64,000 nucleotides of DNA from Lactococcus termiticola (GTDB taxonomy: Bacteria; Bacillota; Bacilli; Lactobacillales; Streptococcaceae), in the NCBI RefSeq assembly GCF_003116835.1, contig NZ_BFFO01000005.1, positions 97,368 to 161,367 of the forward strand, given 5' to 3'. Below are positions 1 through 9,688 of this stretch, piece by piece (position 1 is the first letter of the stretch; every line of letters begins with the position of its first letter). The position numbers and the translations under genes are program-made. The notes below the pieces were generated by a model. That model did not search any database, was not told the origin of the DNA, and was given only the letters and a program-made list of their open reading frames with translations.

Positions 1-153
1 TTGCAAGTTCTGGTAGGCATTGACCAGGCTCATGCTGGCCAGTGCAAAGAGGAGCATGGCCCCAATCAAAATAATCCCCAGGTGGCGACGACGTGGCGGT
101 CTTTGTTTTTCTTCTGGACGCTTTTCTTGCATGGAAATCACATTTCTAGGCAT
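1..153 (-). CDS. divIC: Septum formation initiator DivIC/FtsB, 5' part only
   Basis: Fifty-one codons from the start are visible and the gene runs off the window. The product opens with a very basic cytoplasmic stretch ([14 protein letters not shown]) followed by one hydrophobic segment of about 20 residues and the start of an extracellular helix. This is the layout of DivIC/FtsB, a small bitopic divisome protein that partners DivIB and FtsL. I chose ATG at 153 because AGGAG lies 7 nt upstream; an inner ATG at 132 lacks this. It overlaps the end of rqcP by 8 bp, so the two are probably co-translated. The coiled coil is outside the window, so the call rests on topology and on the usual mfd-rqcP-divIC order. 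Confidence 0.8.
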   Translation of the reverse strand, partial: MPRNVISMQEKRPEEKQRPPRRRHLGIILIGAMLLFALASMSLVNAYQNLQ

Positions 154-430
154 GCTCTAACTCCTGATCCTCCGCCTTGATACGGGTCTCTGAGATGATG
201 CTATACATCTTTTCCGCATCTTCTTTTCTTGTAAATTCTTTGGTTTCAACAACCTTGACTTCTAAAATTTTATTTCCAAAACGGATATTGATGATGTCGT
301 CAAATTTCACGTCGCTGGACGATTTTGCCAGCTTGCCATTGATTTTAATCCGACCCTTATCAGCCACTTCTTTGGCGACTGGCCGGCGTTTGATCAGGCG
401 TGACACCTTCAAAAATTTATCTAATCTCAT
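146..430 (-). CDS. rqcP: S4-domain RNA-binding protein RqcP (YabO/HslR family)
   Basis: The 94-residue product starts [16 protein letters not shown], the typical opening of an S4 RNA-binding domain, and is nearly all S4 fold. The Bacillus homologue RqcP (YabO) works with RqcH on stalled 50S subunits in ribosome quality control, adding alanine tails to stalled peptides. An upstream in-frame ATG at 472 would add 14 residues absent from the family, so I take ATG 430. A strong extended -10 (437-442) ends 6 nt before this ATG, and no Shine-Dalgarno is present, so a leaderless transcript is predicted. It lies between mfd and divIC. Confidence 0.85.
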   Translation of the reverse strand: MRLDKFLKVSRLIKRRPVAKEVADKGRIKINGKLAKSSSDVKFDDIINIRFGNKILEVKVVETKEFTRKEDAEKMYSIISETRIKAEDQELEHA

Positions 431-436
431 GGGGAA

Positions 437-442
437 ATTATA
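437..442 (-). promoter_or_regulatory. Extended -10 box (TGT-TATAAT) of rqcP
   Basis: On the minus strand TGTTATAAT is followed by TTCCCC and then the ATG. Initiation 6-7 nt downstream of the box would put the first transcribed base at or next to the A of the start codon. No good -35 is seen, as is common for extended -10 promoters. Confidence 0.6.
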
Positions 443-486
443 ACATAATTTCAGGGCAAAATAAAAGCCCATGCCTGAAAAAAGGC

Positions 487-3400
487 CTAGGCTTGCTCTT
501 TTTCTTCCTCATTCCTTTGGCGAATCTGAGCTAATTTTTCTGCAAATGCCATGATGGCGTTCAAGAGGACAATCGGACTTTCCTTCTGGTACTTCAGCTG
601 GAAAATCATGGCAGAAGCCCGTTCGCCGACATTGGCCTTGAGGTCAATCTCAGCCAGGGCTTCAAAGTAGTCCTGAGGATGATAGACGGTGTTCCCAGCC
701 TTTTCAAGGAGGATGCTCACTTCTGATTTTGTCTGATCAATCTTAGCAATCAATGCCTCATCAGCAAAAGACTTCAAGAGACCGATTTCTAGCAAATAAG
801 CCACCTCATCTGGATACTCGCCAAATCGGTCAACCAACTCATCCTGTAGGCCTTCATAGGTCACCCTGCTATCAATCTGGCGAATCCGCTTATAAATCTC
901 GATTTTTTGCCGTTCATCAGCAATATAATAATCTGGAATAAAGGCATCTAAACTAAGATTGATTTCAACATTAGAAATTCTTCTCTGCTTCGTCTTACCA
1001 ATCCCACGCTGGACAGCCTCTTCAAGGAGCTGTGAATAAAGCTCATAACCAATACTGTCGATAAATCCTGACTGCTCAGCCCCTAAAAGATTCCCAGCCC
1101 CTCGGATAGATAAGTCCCGCATGGCAATCTTAAAACCACTCCCCAGCTCTGTAAAGCCTTTGATGGCCTCCAAGCGTTTTTCTGAGACCTCAGAGAGAAT
1201 CTTCTCCGGCCGATACATGAAGTAGGCGTAGGCCACCCGATTGGTCCGGCCCACCCGACCCCGAAGCTGGTAGAGCTGGGAAAGTCCCATCATATCAGCA
1301 TTTTCAATGATGAGCGTGTTAGCATTAGCAATATCTACGCCGGTCTCAATAATGGTCGTGGTAACCAAGACATCATAGTCTCCCGCCATAAAGGCAAGGA
1401 GGGTATCCTCAAGCTGGTTTTCCGTCATTTGGCCGTGAATACTTGCAATCCTAGCCTCAGGAATCAATTCTTCCAGTTGACTGACCTTACTGTCAATACT
1501 GTCAACCCGATTGTGAACATAGTAAACCTGGCCAGAACGAGCCATTTCACGCAGGACAGCATCACGGACAACTGCATAATTGGTCTCCATCACATAGGTC
1601 TGGACGGGATAGCGGTTGGTCGGTGCCGTCTCAATCACAGACAAATCGCGGATCCCCAGCATTGACATGTGAAGTGTCCTTGGAATCGGTGTCGCCGTCA
1701 GTGTCAAGACGTCAACCTGTGTCTTCAATTCCTTGAGTCTTTCCTTGTGTTTTACACCGAAACGTTGCTCTTCATCGATGATCATCAGGCCCAAATCGAG
1801 AAATTCGACGTCTTTACTCAGCAGGCGATGGGTCCCAATCAGGAGATCAACCCTGCCTTTTTTGAGCTTTGCCAAGACCTCTGCCTGCTCTGTCTTGGTC
1901 TGGAAACGACTCAGGACTGCTACGTTGACACCAAAGTTGACAAAGCGTTCTGACATAGACTGATAGTGCTGTTCAGCAAGGACGGTTGTAGGGACCAGGA
2001 CAGCAACTTGCTTGCCATCATTAATTGCCTTAAAGGCAGACCGTATGGCCACCTCCGTCTTCCCAAATCCAACATCGCCGACAAGAAGCCTATCCATAGG
2101 CCTCTCCATCTCCATATCCTTTTTGATTTCTTGAATAGAACGGAGCTGGTCGTCCGTTTCCACATAGCTGAAGGCATTGTCAAATTCTTCCTGATTGGCA
2201 TCATCTGCAGAAAAGGCAAAGCCTTTTTGAGCCTGTCGGGCAGCGTAGAGACGGATTAAATCTTCAGAAATATCCTCGACCTGCTTAGAAACATTAGAAA
2301 TTGTCCTCCGCCAACGGCCATCATTGAGCCGGCTGATTTTTGGAGCCTTCCCCTCACCCGCAGAGTACTTGCTCAGCAACTCCAGGTGCTCGACAGGGAC
2401 GGAGATGGTATCACCCTTCTGGTATTCTATTGTCAGATAGTCCCGATGCATGCCTGAGATTTCAATGGTCTGCAGGCCCAGATACTTTCCGATTCCATGA
2501 TTTTTATGGACCACATAGTCGCCGATTTCCAGCTCATTGTAGTCTTTGAGCCTTTCAGCATTAGTGATATTCAGCCTTCTGGCCCGTTTTTTCCTGTCCT
2601 TACCAAAAATCTCAGCCTCAGAAATTAAGACCAGTTTTTCATCTAGGAAGTTAAAGCCGTTTCCGATAGATAAGTTGACAAGGTTGACAAGACCTTCTTT
2701 TAGCTCCTCGTCCGGATTTATCATGTGGATGTCAAATTCTAGCTCAGACAAGCTGTCAATAAACTTCTCAGAAGTCACAGCTAGGACAACTGTAAAGCCC
2801 TGCTTGATAAAACGGTCAACCTCTGTGTAAAAGAGCTCTAACTGGCCGAAAAACTGTTGCATGGAGTGCTGGGTAAAATTATAAAGGCCATCAAATTTAA
2901 GATTTCCCAGACCCTTTTGGAAATTAGAAAAGAAGCTGGCCGGCTTATAATGACGGAGTTCCTGAATCCGGTCTAAGAGGTAGTGTTGCCCTTCAAGAGA
3001 GCGACCCATGGTCTTTTCAGAGAGGATAAAATCAGCCAATTCTTGGTTAAACTTATGGTTGGCCTCATTAATTTTTTGAAAATCGTCAATAAAAATCTGA
3101 GTAGATTTCGGAATATAGTCGAGAATAGAAGTCTCTGTCTCATAAAAATATTCCAGAAATTTAGGAAGTTCTTGATGATAATATTTTTGGCTTGATGCTG
3201 AAATAAGCTCTTCAAAATAAGCGATACTTGTAGGGTCGTCAAGCTTCTTTACAAGCTTTGTCAACTGATTGACACCCCGCTCAAAATCTTCGCCAGTCAG
3301 CATCTTCTCTGAAGCCGGATAAATTTCTAATTTATCTAAGTTTGCAATAGAAAGCTGACTTTCTACGTCAAAGGCCTTGATAGCATCAATCTCATCGCCA

Positions 3401-4002
3401 AAAAACTCCAGGCGAATCGGATGTTCAGCCTCGAGTGGATAGAGGTCAATAATATCCCCCCGCTTTGAAAACTCGCCCGGTGCCATCACCCGCTGGGTCT
3501 GCTCATAACCAGAAGTAGTCAAAAGACGGGTTAGTTCAACCGGGTCGTACTCGTCGCCCAGTGTTAAAAGCAGATAGTTCTCAAGATAGGCTTCTGGACT
3601 AGGCAGATAGGTCCTAAGAGACAGCATAGGCAAGAGTAAAAAGCCCTGAGCCTCAGGGTTTAATAAAAAATTCAGAGCTTCTAAGCGATAAGCCGTCCGG
3701 TCCTTACTTGCCAAGGCAAAATCGGCATAAACATTGTCATCACTGAAAAACTGAACAACCTGGCCTGGATAATTTTCATCAAGGCTCATCAGACTAGTCA
3801 ATTCATCATAGAGCTCATTGGCATGAAATTGGCTATCAGTGACAATCACATATTTATCGGGCTGGTTGACATAGGCATTCATCATGACCATGGCCTTAGC
3901 TGTACCTGATAGGCCCGTGATCAGTGTCCGCTCATGTCGATTAAAATGCTGTTGCCAGGACTGTAAATCACGATTATCATTTATAAATTCTAAAATTTTC
4001 AT
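487..4002 (-). CDS. mfd: Transcription-repair coupling factor Mfd
   Basis: The 1171-residue superfamily-2 translocase removes RNA polymerase stalled at lesions and recruits UvrA. The N-terminal third is the UvrB-like damage module. A CarD-like RNA-polymerase interaction domain follows ([14 protein letters not shown], near residue 490). The RecG-like motor has Walker [10 protein letters not shown], motif [18 protein letters not shown] and the QLRGRVGR motif. The C-terminal D7 domain closes the protein. Length is normal (about 1150-1180). Its ATG overlaps the pth stop as ATGA, so translation is coupled to pth. Confidence 0.97.
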   Translation of the reverse strand: MKILEFINDNRDLQSWQQHFNRHERTLITGLSGTAKAMVMMNAYVNQPDKYVIVTDSQFHANELYDELTSLMSLDENYPGQVVQFFSDDNVYADFALASKDRTAYRLEALNFLLNPEAQGFLLLPMLSLRTYLPSPEAYLENYLLLTLGDEYDPVELTRLLTTSGYEQTQRVMAPGEFSKRGDIIDLYPLEAEHPIRLEFFGDEIDAIKAFDVESQLSIANLDKLEIYPASEKMLTGEDFERGVNQLTKLVKKLDDPTSIAYFEELISASSQKYYHQELPKFLEYFYETETSILDYIPKSTQIFIDDFQKINEANHKFNQELADFILSEKTMGRSLEGQHYLLDRIQELRHYKPASFFSNFQKGLGNLKFDGLYNFTQHSMQQFFGQLELFYTEVDRFIKQGFTVVLAVTSEKFIDSLSELEFDIHMINPDEELKEGLVNLVNLSIGNGFNFLDEKLVLISEAEIFGKDRKKRARRLNITNAERLKDYNELEIGDYVVHKNHGIGKYLGLQTIEISGMHRDYLTIEYQKGDTISVPVEHLELLSKYSAGEGKAPKISRLNDGRWRRTISNVSKQVEDISEDLIRLYAARQAQKGFAFSADDANQEEFDNAFSYVETDDQLRSIQEIKKDMEMERPMDRLLVGDVGFGKTEVAIRSAFKAINDGKQVAVLVPTTVLAEQHYQSMSERFVNFGVNVAVLSRFQTKTEQAEVLAKLKKGRVDLLIGTHRLLSKDVEFLDLGLMIIDEEQRFGVKHKERLKELKTQVDVLTLTATPIPRTLHMSMLGIRDLSVIETAPTNRYPVQTYVMETNYAVVRDAVLREMARSGQVYYVHNRVDSIDSKVSQLEELIPEARIASIHGQMTENQLEDTLLAFMAGDYDVLVTTTIIETGVDIANANTLIIENADMMGLSQLYQLRGRVGRTNRVAYAYFMYRPEKILSEVSEKRLEAIKGFTELGSGFKIAMRDLSIRGAGNLLGAEQSGFIDSIGYELYSQLLEEAVQRGIGKTKQRRISNVEINLSLDAFIPDYYIADERQKIEIYKRIRQIDSRVTYEGLQDELVDRFGEYPDEVAYLLEIGLLKSFADEALIAKIDQTKSEVSILLEKAGNTVYHPQDYFEALAEIDLKANVGERASAMIFQLKYQKESPIVLLNAIMAFAEKLAQIRQRNEEEKEQA

Positions 4003-4568
4003 TCGTTAAAGCCATTCATTGCCTTCATAAAGTCATTGCTGTCAAGATAGGTCTTCATGGCATCAACTGCCTTGCCCAGCCCTTCCTGAGCGGGCTGGGC
4101 ATCTTCATCGTCAAATTTAGAGAGAACGTGGTTGACAACCGACATTACCCCTTTTGGACGGCCAATTCCGATTTTTACATGGTTAAATTTTTCTGTGCCA
4201 ATATGGTTAAGAATAGACTTAATGCCATTATGACCCCCAGATTTGCCCTTTTGACGGAGTCGCAGGCGACCCACAGGAGAATCCATGTCATCAAAAATTA
4301 CGGTCAAATCTTCAGGATCAATATTGTAATAGGCCAAAAGAGGTTGAACCGCCCGACCTGACTCGTTCATAAAGGTCAGTGGCTTGATAAGATAAACCTT
4401 TTCACCATTGACAAAGGTCTCAGCAATTTCTGACATGAAGGTCTTGTCCTGCTTAAAGCTAAGGCCAAAATCCTCAGCCAATAAATCCAAGGCCATAAAG
4501 CCCATATTATGCTTGGTTGCCGTGTATTTTTCTCCTGGATTGCCCAGGCCAACTAACATTTTTGTCAT
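3999..4568 (-). CDS. pth: Peptidyl-tRNA hydrolase
   Basis: The 189-residue enzyme recycles peptidyl-tRNA released by abortive translation. The catalytic set is intact: N10 in GLGNPG, H20 in KHNMG, N68 in TFMNESG, D93 in FDDMD, and N114 in SGGHNG. It is the first gene of the leftward unit pth-mfd, with a promoter at 4630-4635 and a 4-bp overlap into mfd. Confidence 0.97.
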   Translation of the reverse strand: MTKMLVGLGNPGEKYTATKHNMGFMALDLLAEDFGLSFKQDKTFMSEIAETFVNGEKVYLIKPLTFMNESGRAVQPLLAYYNIDPEDLTVIFDDMDSPVGRLRLRQKGKSGGHNGIKSILNHIGTEKFNHVKIGIGRPKGVMSVVNHVLSKFDDEDAQPAQEGLGKAVDAMKTYLDSNDFMKAMNGFNE

Positions 4569-4629
4569 TTTTAATATCCTTACTAATAAACGTCAAAAGG
4601 CCGATTTTTACAAATCAGCTCTTTCAAAC

Positions 4630-4635
4630 ATTATA
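4630..4635 (-). promoter_or_regulatory. Extended -10 box of the pth-mfd unit
   Basis: The minus strand reads TTTGTTATAATG, a TG-n-TATAAT extended -10, about 60 nt before the pth start. It follows the ychF terminator-like hairpin and U-run. Confidence 0.55.
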
Positions 4636-4645
4636 ACAAATCATC

Positions 4646-4678
4646 TTAAAAAAGAGCCAAGAGGCCACTTTCTTTTTT
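4646..4678 (-). terminator. Probable terminator of ychF
   Basis: Just after the ychF stop the minus strand reads GTGGCC-TCTT-GGCTC followed by six T. The stem is short with a G-U pair and a bulge, so strength is moderate. Confidence 0.45.
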
Positions 4679-4679
4679 C

Positions 4680-5795
4680 TCAGACATTAAAGCGGAACTC
4701 CATAATATCGCCATCTTGCACGACATAGTCCTTGCCTTCTTCACGAAGTCGACCTGCTTCCTTGACGGCCTTTTCAGAACCGTATTCAATCAGGTCATCA
4801 TAAGACATAGTCACAGCACGGATAAAGCCTTTTTCAAAGTCAGTGTGGATGATTCCTGCCGTCTGTGGAGCCTTCATGCCCTGACGGAAGGTCCAGGCCC
4901 GGACTTCTTTTTCGCCTGCTGTAAAGTAGGTTGCAAGACCAAGCAAATGATAAGCAGCCCGTGTCAACTGATCGACACCTGATTCTTCTAGGCCAAGGCT
5001 TTCTAAGAATTCTGCCTTTTCTTCATCGTCGAGCTCAGCAATTTCCTCTTCAATCTTGGCCGAAATCACTGCCACTTCAGCATTTTCAGTAGCCGCAAAG
5101 TCACGGATTTTCTTGACATAGTCGAGCTGATCAGCATCGCCAACCTCATCTTCAGAAACGTTGGCCACATATAGGACAGGCTTGGTTGTCAACAAAAAGA
5201 GGCTTTTGACAACTTTTTGTTCTTCCTCATCAAAGTCAAGCGTACGAGCAGATTTTCCATCTTCTAAAACAGGTTTAATTTTTGAGAGAACATTAAACTC
5301 AGCTACTGCATCCTTGACTTTCGCTGTCCGGGCAATCTTTTCTACCCGAGCATAACGCTTGTTGACAGATTCTAAATCGGCCAGAATCAGCTCTAAATTA
5401 ATGGTTTCAATATCAGCTAGTGGATCAACAAAGTCTGATTCACGGTTGTTTTCCCGCATGACATTTTCATCATCAAAGGCCCGGACCACATGGACAATGG
5501 CGTCAACCTCACGGATATTGGCCAAAAACTTGTTTCCAAGCCCTTCGCCCTTGCTTGCCCCCTTAACAATCCCTGCAATATCTGTAAACTCAAAAGTCGT
5601 TGGAATTGTCTTTTTTGGATTGTAAAGCTCTGTCAACTTTGTCAATCGCTCATCTGGTACTTCAACCATTCCGACATTGGGGTCAATCGTTGCGAAGGGA
5701 TAGTTGGCCGCCTCTGCTCCAGCCCTGGTGATAGCGTTAAAGAGGGTTGATTTCCCGACGTTTGGTAATCCTACAATACCTGCTGTTAAAGACAT
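4680..5795 (-). CDS. ychF: Redox-regulated ATPase YchF (Obg-like, OLA1 family)
   Basis: The 371-residue P-loop NTPase has G1 [10 protein letters not shown]3 DIAG, and NVSE in place of the usual NKxD G4, which marks the ATP-preferring YchF/OLA1 branch. A coiled-coil insertion and a C-terminal TGS domain ([15 protein letters not shown]) follow. The family binds ribosomes and influences stress responses. It has an AAGGAG Shine-Dalgarno and its own extended -10 about 35 nt upstream. Confidence 0.96.
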   Translation of the reverse strand: MSLTAGIVGLPNVGKSTLFNAITRAGAEAANYPFATIDPNVGMVEVPDERLTKLTELYNPKKTIPTTFEFTDIAGIVKGASKGEGLGNKFLANIREVDAIVHVVRAFDDENVMRENNRESDFVDPLADIETINLELILADLESVNKRYARVEKIARTAKVKDAVAEFNVLSKIKPVLEDGKSARTLDFDEEEQKVVKSLFLLTTKPVLYVANVSEDEVGDADQLDYVKKIRDFAATENAEVAVISAKIEEEIAELDDEEKAEFLESLGLEESGVDQLTRAAYHLLGLATYFTAGEKEVRAWTFRQGMKAPQTAGIIHTDFEKGFIRAVTMSYDDLIEYGSEKAVKEAGRLREEGKDYVVQDGDIMEFRFNV

Positions 5796-5825
5796 ATTTT
5801 TCTCCTTGAAATAAAACTTCTCTTA

Positions 5826-5831
5826 TTATAT
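5826..5831 (-). promoter_or_regulatory. Extended -10 box of ychF
   Basis: The minus strand reads TTTTGATATAATAAG, a TG-A-TATAAT element between the DUF951 gene and ychF. A weak TTTAAT lies 16 nt upstream of TGATATAAT as a possible -35. Confidence 0.5.
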
Positions 5832-5865
5832 CAAAATTTCTATGAAATTAAATAAAAGCCTGGAT

Positions 5866-6069
5866 TTAGACATCCAGCACTTTTTTCATTTTATGCTCAA
5901 AATCATGACGACCCATCATGATTTCATGCTGGCAATTGGTGCACTGGAGCTTGATGTCTGCCCCCATCCGGGTAATTTCCCAGCGATTGGCCTTTTTCCC
6001 TGTTGCCTTAATCACACAGGCATGGGGCTTCTTCATTTCAATATATGAACCCAAATCATAGTTCTTCAT
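5866..6069 (-). CDS. DUF951 family small protein
   Basis: The 67-residue protein has the motif layout of DUF951: YDLGSYIEMKKPHAC at the start, then NRWEITRMGADIKLQCTNC and IMMGRHDFEHK. Its three cysteines include a CTNC pair, so metal binding is possible. In streptococci this gene commonly sits beside ychF, as here. Function is not known. The start lies inside the rexA end (14-bp overlap), implying coupled translation. Confidence 0.85.
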   Translation of the reverse strand: MKNYDLGSYIEMKKPHACVIKATGKKANRWEITRMGADIKLQCTNCQHEIMMGRHDFEHKMKKVLDV

Positions 6070-9000
6070 ATTTTTCTACCCAGACCTGGTCTGGTCCTCC
6101 TAGTAAGATAAGATACTTGTCAACCTGGTTGACACCATAAGCTTTTGATAGAGCTTCAGCGTAGAGCTTCATTTGCAGCTCATAACGTTGCATGATTTCA
6201 GGAATATCAGCTTTCGACTTAAAGCGGTCAGTCTTGTAGTCCAAGAGCAAAATCCGGTCTTCAAGCAGGACAAAGGCGTCACAAATCCCACGGACAATGT
6301 ATTGCTCATGGGCAAGATCATCTGTCCTCAACATCGAAAATGGAGCTTCCTTGCGGATATGATCAGCATGCTCTATCAAGAAGCGTCCAAATTCCTGGTC
6401 AAAAAGGCTCAATATTTTAGGAAGATCAATCTTTTCTTTAAGTTCATCTGAAAGATTCATCCCATCCAAGACAGCCTGTAAACTAAACAAGTCAATCTGA
6501 TGGAAATCAACCTCCTGCATGAAGCTGTGGGTTGCTGTACCAATATCCGCAGCTGTCAACTTTTTCTGAACAAAATCAAGCGTCAACTCCTTAGAGGTCA
6601 CATACTCAGAAACTGGAGCAATCCCGCCCAGTTCAATCTGTCGCTCATAAGCCCTCTTTTTGACCTGACTCGGCGTCTGAATACTGGATAGCTGTGTCGC
6701 TTCAGGATAAGGATAGTTAAATTCCATGATTTCCTTAGCCTTTTGAATATCATCAGACTGGTCCATGATCCCATCAAAAGCCTTGCTAGCCTCAAGCAAC
6801 TGCTCAAAATTAGGCCTTTGTAAACTTGCCTTTTCAGAGCCTTGAATAGCCTTATCATCGATGATTTTTACTGTGATTGGAAGGTCAATCGCCTGCTCAA
6901 GGGCTAAAATCCAATGCTGAAATCCCTTTGAAGACCTGCGGAATGAATCAGCTAAAAGGCCAGATTCTAGCTCAGCAGAAAGATAGTCATCCATCCCCTT
7001 TTTGCTCTTACTGTCCTTGATTTTACCAATCAGGTAAAGCTTTTTCTCAGCCCGTGTGAGTGCAACATAGAGGACCCGCATTTCCTCAGAAAGACTGGAA
7101 AGTTCCTTTTTCTCTCTGTTTGCAAGATAGGGGAAGGTCTCCATCTTGACCATTGCATAAGGGAAATTTGTATTGACAGCGGGCTCCTGCTTGAAATCAG
7201 CCAGATACTTCATGCCAATTCCCCCATCCCGGTCAAGAATGACGTCTTTTTTCAGGTCATCCATATTAAAACGTTTGTTCAAATTCATCAAGAAGACATG
7301 ATTAAATTCAAGCCCCTTTGACTTATGAAAGGTCATGACTCTGACGGCATTTTGTGGCAACTTAATATTGACTGCAGCCAGGTCATTATTTTGAGCCATG
7401 AAACTGTCAATCAGTTTAATAAAGCGGAAGAGACCCTTATAGCCCGATGCTTCATAAGACTTAGCCCGGCTTGAGAGGGCTTGTAAATTTGCCTGTCTCA
7501 TTTTGCCATTATCAAGACTTCCGACATAGTCGAAATAGTAGCTATCCAGATAAATTTTCCAGAGTAATTCATGAACCTGAATCTCTGTAGAAAGCTTTCG
7601 CCAGACTTCAAAAGTCTCAAGAAAGGCGACAATTTTATTTTCAAGTTTCTGGTCTATCAGATGGGGATGAGCCATTTGTCCATCCATAATCCCCTGAAGC
7701 TTCAACCAATAAGCCTTTGTCTCCAAGGCCTGCAGATGAATCCGGGTCAACTCATCCTCGTCGAATTGGAAAATGGGCGAGCGAAGAAGGGCGACCAGTG
7801 GTATATCCTGAAGTGGATTGTCAATCGCACGCAAGACATCAAGCATCAAGGTCACTTCAATCGACTTGAGAAAGTCGACCCTGCCTTCATCTAGGACGAC
7901 AGGAATCCCATAAGAATTAAAAATATCCTCAATTTTATTATTACTTGACTTAGAACGTACCAGGACGGCAATGTCCTTCCATTGGACCTGCTTTTCTAGC
8001 TCTTGACCATCTTCAACGACGATTTCCTTTTCTTCACGAAGCTTCAAAATCCGCTCAGCAGCAATTCTGATTTCTCCATCAGAGACCTCATCGCCCTCTT
8101 TTTCTGTCGCAGATGAATCTTCCTGATAAATGAGAAATTCTGGATTATAGGCATCATTCAGCTCTTCAGGATAATCTCTCGTATTCCCCTGGACCAGCAT
8201 TTCCTCATCGCCATAGGTCATCTCGCCCAGTCTTTCGTCCATGAGATGTTGGAAAATCTTATTTGTAAACCTCAAAACTTCCCCACGAGAACGAAAATTT
8301 TCCTTCAGACGAATCAGGTGATTCTCTTTTTTCTGATAACTTTTATATTTCTCATAAAACAGACTAGGGTCTGCCTGACGAAAACCATAAATAGACTGCT
8401 TGATATCTCCAACCATAAAGAGATTGTCCGTCCCATCGCCATTCTTACTCAACAGCCTTAGCATGGCCTCCTGAGTATGGCTGATATCCTGGTACTCGTC
8501 AATCATGATTTCTTCATATTTTTCCTGATAAATTTTGGCAATTTCAGGAAAATCGGTCAAAATTTTAATGGCAAGATGGGAAACATCACCGTATTCAAGG
8601 AGATTCTCTTCAAGTTTACGGGCCAAGTAAACACTGTAAAAATGAGCTGTAAACTTTCTCAAATCATCTGCAACTTTTCTAGCTTCGGGCTGATATTTCT
8701 CAATCAGGTCAATATGTTTGACTTCATCAATCAAGTCTCTGACAATGCCTGAATTCGTCTTTGTACCGATGGTTTGCTTAAATAATACAGCAATTGAAGA
8801 CTCAGCAGGAAGCTTCCAAGCACTAAAATCTAAACCCTCAAAAAGACTTATAAATTCTTTATAATTTTTCGTTTCAAGGGTCTTTATAAGATTTTGCTTA
8901 CCTGCAGAAACAGTCTCAGCCTTAGTTTTAGTCTTGGCAGTCAGCAAAGCTTCATCCAGGGCTTTGTCTAAAGCGATAAAAAAGTCATTCAACGCTTCAA

Positions 9001-9688
9001 AAACATCAGTCGCAAGGGATGAATCTAAATCAGCATAAGTCTTATATTCATTAAAGCCTTTAAGAAAGTCATTTTCCAGCCAGCTAAGTGGATTTTCAGT
9101 CGCCATGGCATAGTAGTAAACACTGTAAACCGTCTCTTGAAAACCCTTGATATTCCGGTCTTTTGAGAAATTCTTCATTAGCTTCTCAAAAGAAGACTTT
9201 TCGATTGGATAAGCCTTGATCACTTCCTCATCTTCTGAAAGATAGGATTCCACCAGACTATCAAAGACATCAGACTTTATTAAATCTGCCTCAGACTGGT
9301 CGGCTAAAATCCTAAAATTTGGATCCACATTGACAACATTAAAATGAGTCTTCAAAAGTCTTTGTGTAAAACTATCCATGGTCCCAATATCTGCATTTGG
9401 GAGTTCTTTGAGGGCCTGACTCAATAAGTATTTTGCCTCTTCATCGTTGGCCTGCTGGCGCGCAAGCTTGATATCCCGCTCCAACCGGCTTCGCAATTCA
9501 GCAGCAGCCTTCTTGGTAAAGGTCGATATAAAGAGTCCTGTCACAGGAATACCAGACTTTATTTTTTCCACAATCCGGTTGGCCATGACAAAGGTTTTCC
9601 CAGAACCTGCACTTGCAGAAACCAGGATATTATGGCCAGATTCAAAGATTGCTTTTTCTTGTTCTGCTGTCAATTTTAAGTCTGGCAT
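6056..9688 (-). CDS. rexA: ATP-dependent exonuclease subunit A (RexA/AddA)
   Basis: The 1210-residue UvrD-type helicase-nuclease pairs with RexB to process double-strand breaks for RecA loading. Walker A SASAGSGKT has its lysine at residue 31. Motif II is IMIDEYQDIS near residue 395, motif IV/V includes VMTFHKSKGLEF, and motif VI is LYVALTRAEKKLYL. The C-terminal RecB-like nuclease has LLDYKTDR. Its ATG shares one base with the rexB stop (TAATG). Everything needed for both activities is present. Confidence 0.96.
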   Translation of the reverse strand: MPDLKLTAEQEKAIFESGHNILVSASAGSGKTFVMANRIVEKIKSGIPVTGLFISTFTKKAAAELRSRLERDIKLARQQANDEEAKYLLSQALKELPNADIGTMDSFTQRLLKTHFNVVNVDPNFRILADQSEADLIKSDVFDSLVESYLSEDEEVIKAYPIEKSSFEKLMKNFSKDRNIKGFQETVYSVYYYAMATENPLSWLENDFLKGFNEYKTYADLDSSLATDVFEALNDFFIALDKALDEALLTAKTKTKAETVSAGKQNLIKTLETKNYKEFISLFEGLDFSAWKLPAESSIAVLFKQTIGTKTNSGIVRDLIDEVKHIDLIEKYQPEARKVADDLRKFTAHFYSVYLARKLEENLLEYGDVSHLAIKILTDFPEIAKIYQEKYEEIMIDEYQDISHTQEAMLRLLSKNGDGTDNLFMVGDIKQSIYGFRQADPSLFYEKYKSYQKKENHLIRLKENFRSRGEVLRFTNKIFQHLMDERLGEMTYGDEEMLVQGNTRDYPEELNDAYNPEFLIYQEDSSATEKEGDEVSDGEIRIAAERILKLREEKEIVVEDGQELEKQVQWKDIAVLVRSKSSNNKIEDIFNSYGIPVVLDEGRVDFLKSIEVTLMLDVLRAIDNPLQDIPLVALLRSPIFQFDEDELTRIHLQALETKAYWLKLQGIMDGQMAHPHLIDQKLENKIVAFLETFEVWRKLSTEIQVHELLWKIYLDSYYFDYVGSLDNGKMRQANLQALSSRAKSYEASGYKGLFRFIKLIDSFMAQNNDLAAVNIKLPQNAVRVMTFHKSKGLEFNHVFLMNLNKRFNMDDLKKDVILDRDGGIGMKYLADFKQEPAVNTNFPYAMVKMETFPYLANREKKELSSLSEEMRVLYVALTRAEKKLYLIGKIKDSKSKKGMDDYLSAELESGLLADSFRRSSKGFQHWILALEQAIDLPITVKIIDDKAIQGSEKASLQRPNFEQLLEASKAFDGIMDQSDDIQKAKEIMEFNYPYPEATQLSSIQTPSQVKKRAYERQIELGGIAPVSEYVTSKELTLDFVQKKLTAADIGTATHSFMQEVDFHQIDLFSLQAVLDGMNLSDELKEKIDLPKILSLFDQEFGRFLIEHADHIRKEAPFSMLRTDDLAHEQYIVRGICDAFVLLEDRILLLDYKTDRFKSKADIPEIMQRYELQMKLYAEALSKAYGVNQVDKYLILLGGPDQVWVEKYEEL

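Noticed and set aside
472..472. Upstream ATG of rqcP adding 14 residues
   Set aside because: It would include the -10 box in the coding sequence, and homologues start at MRLDKF.
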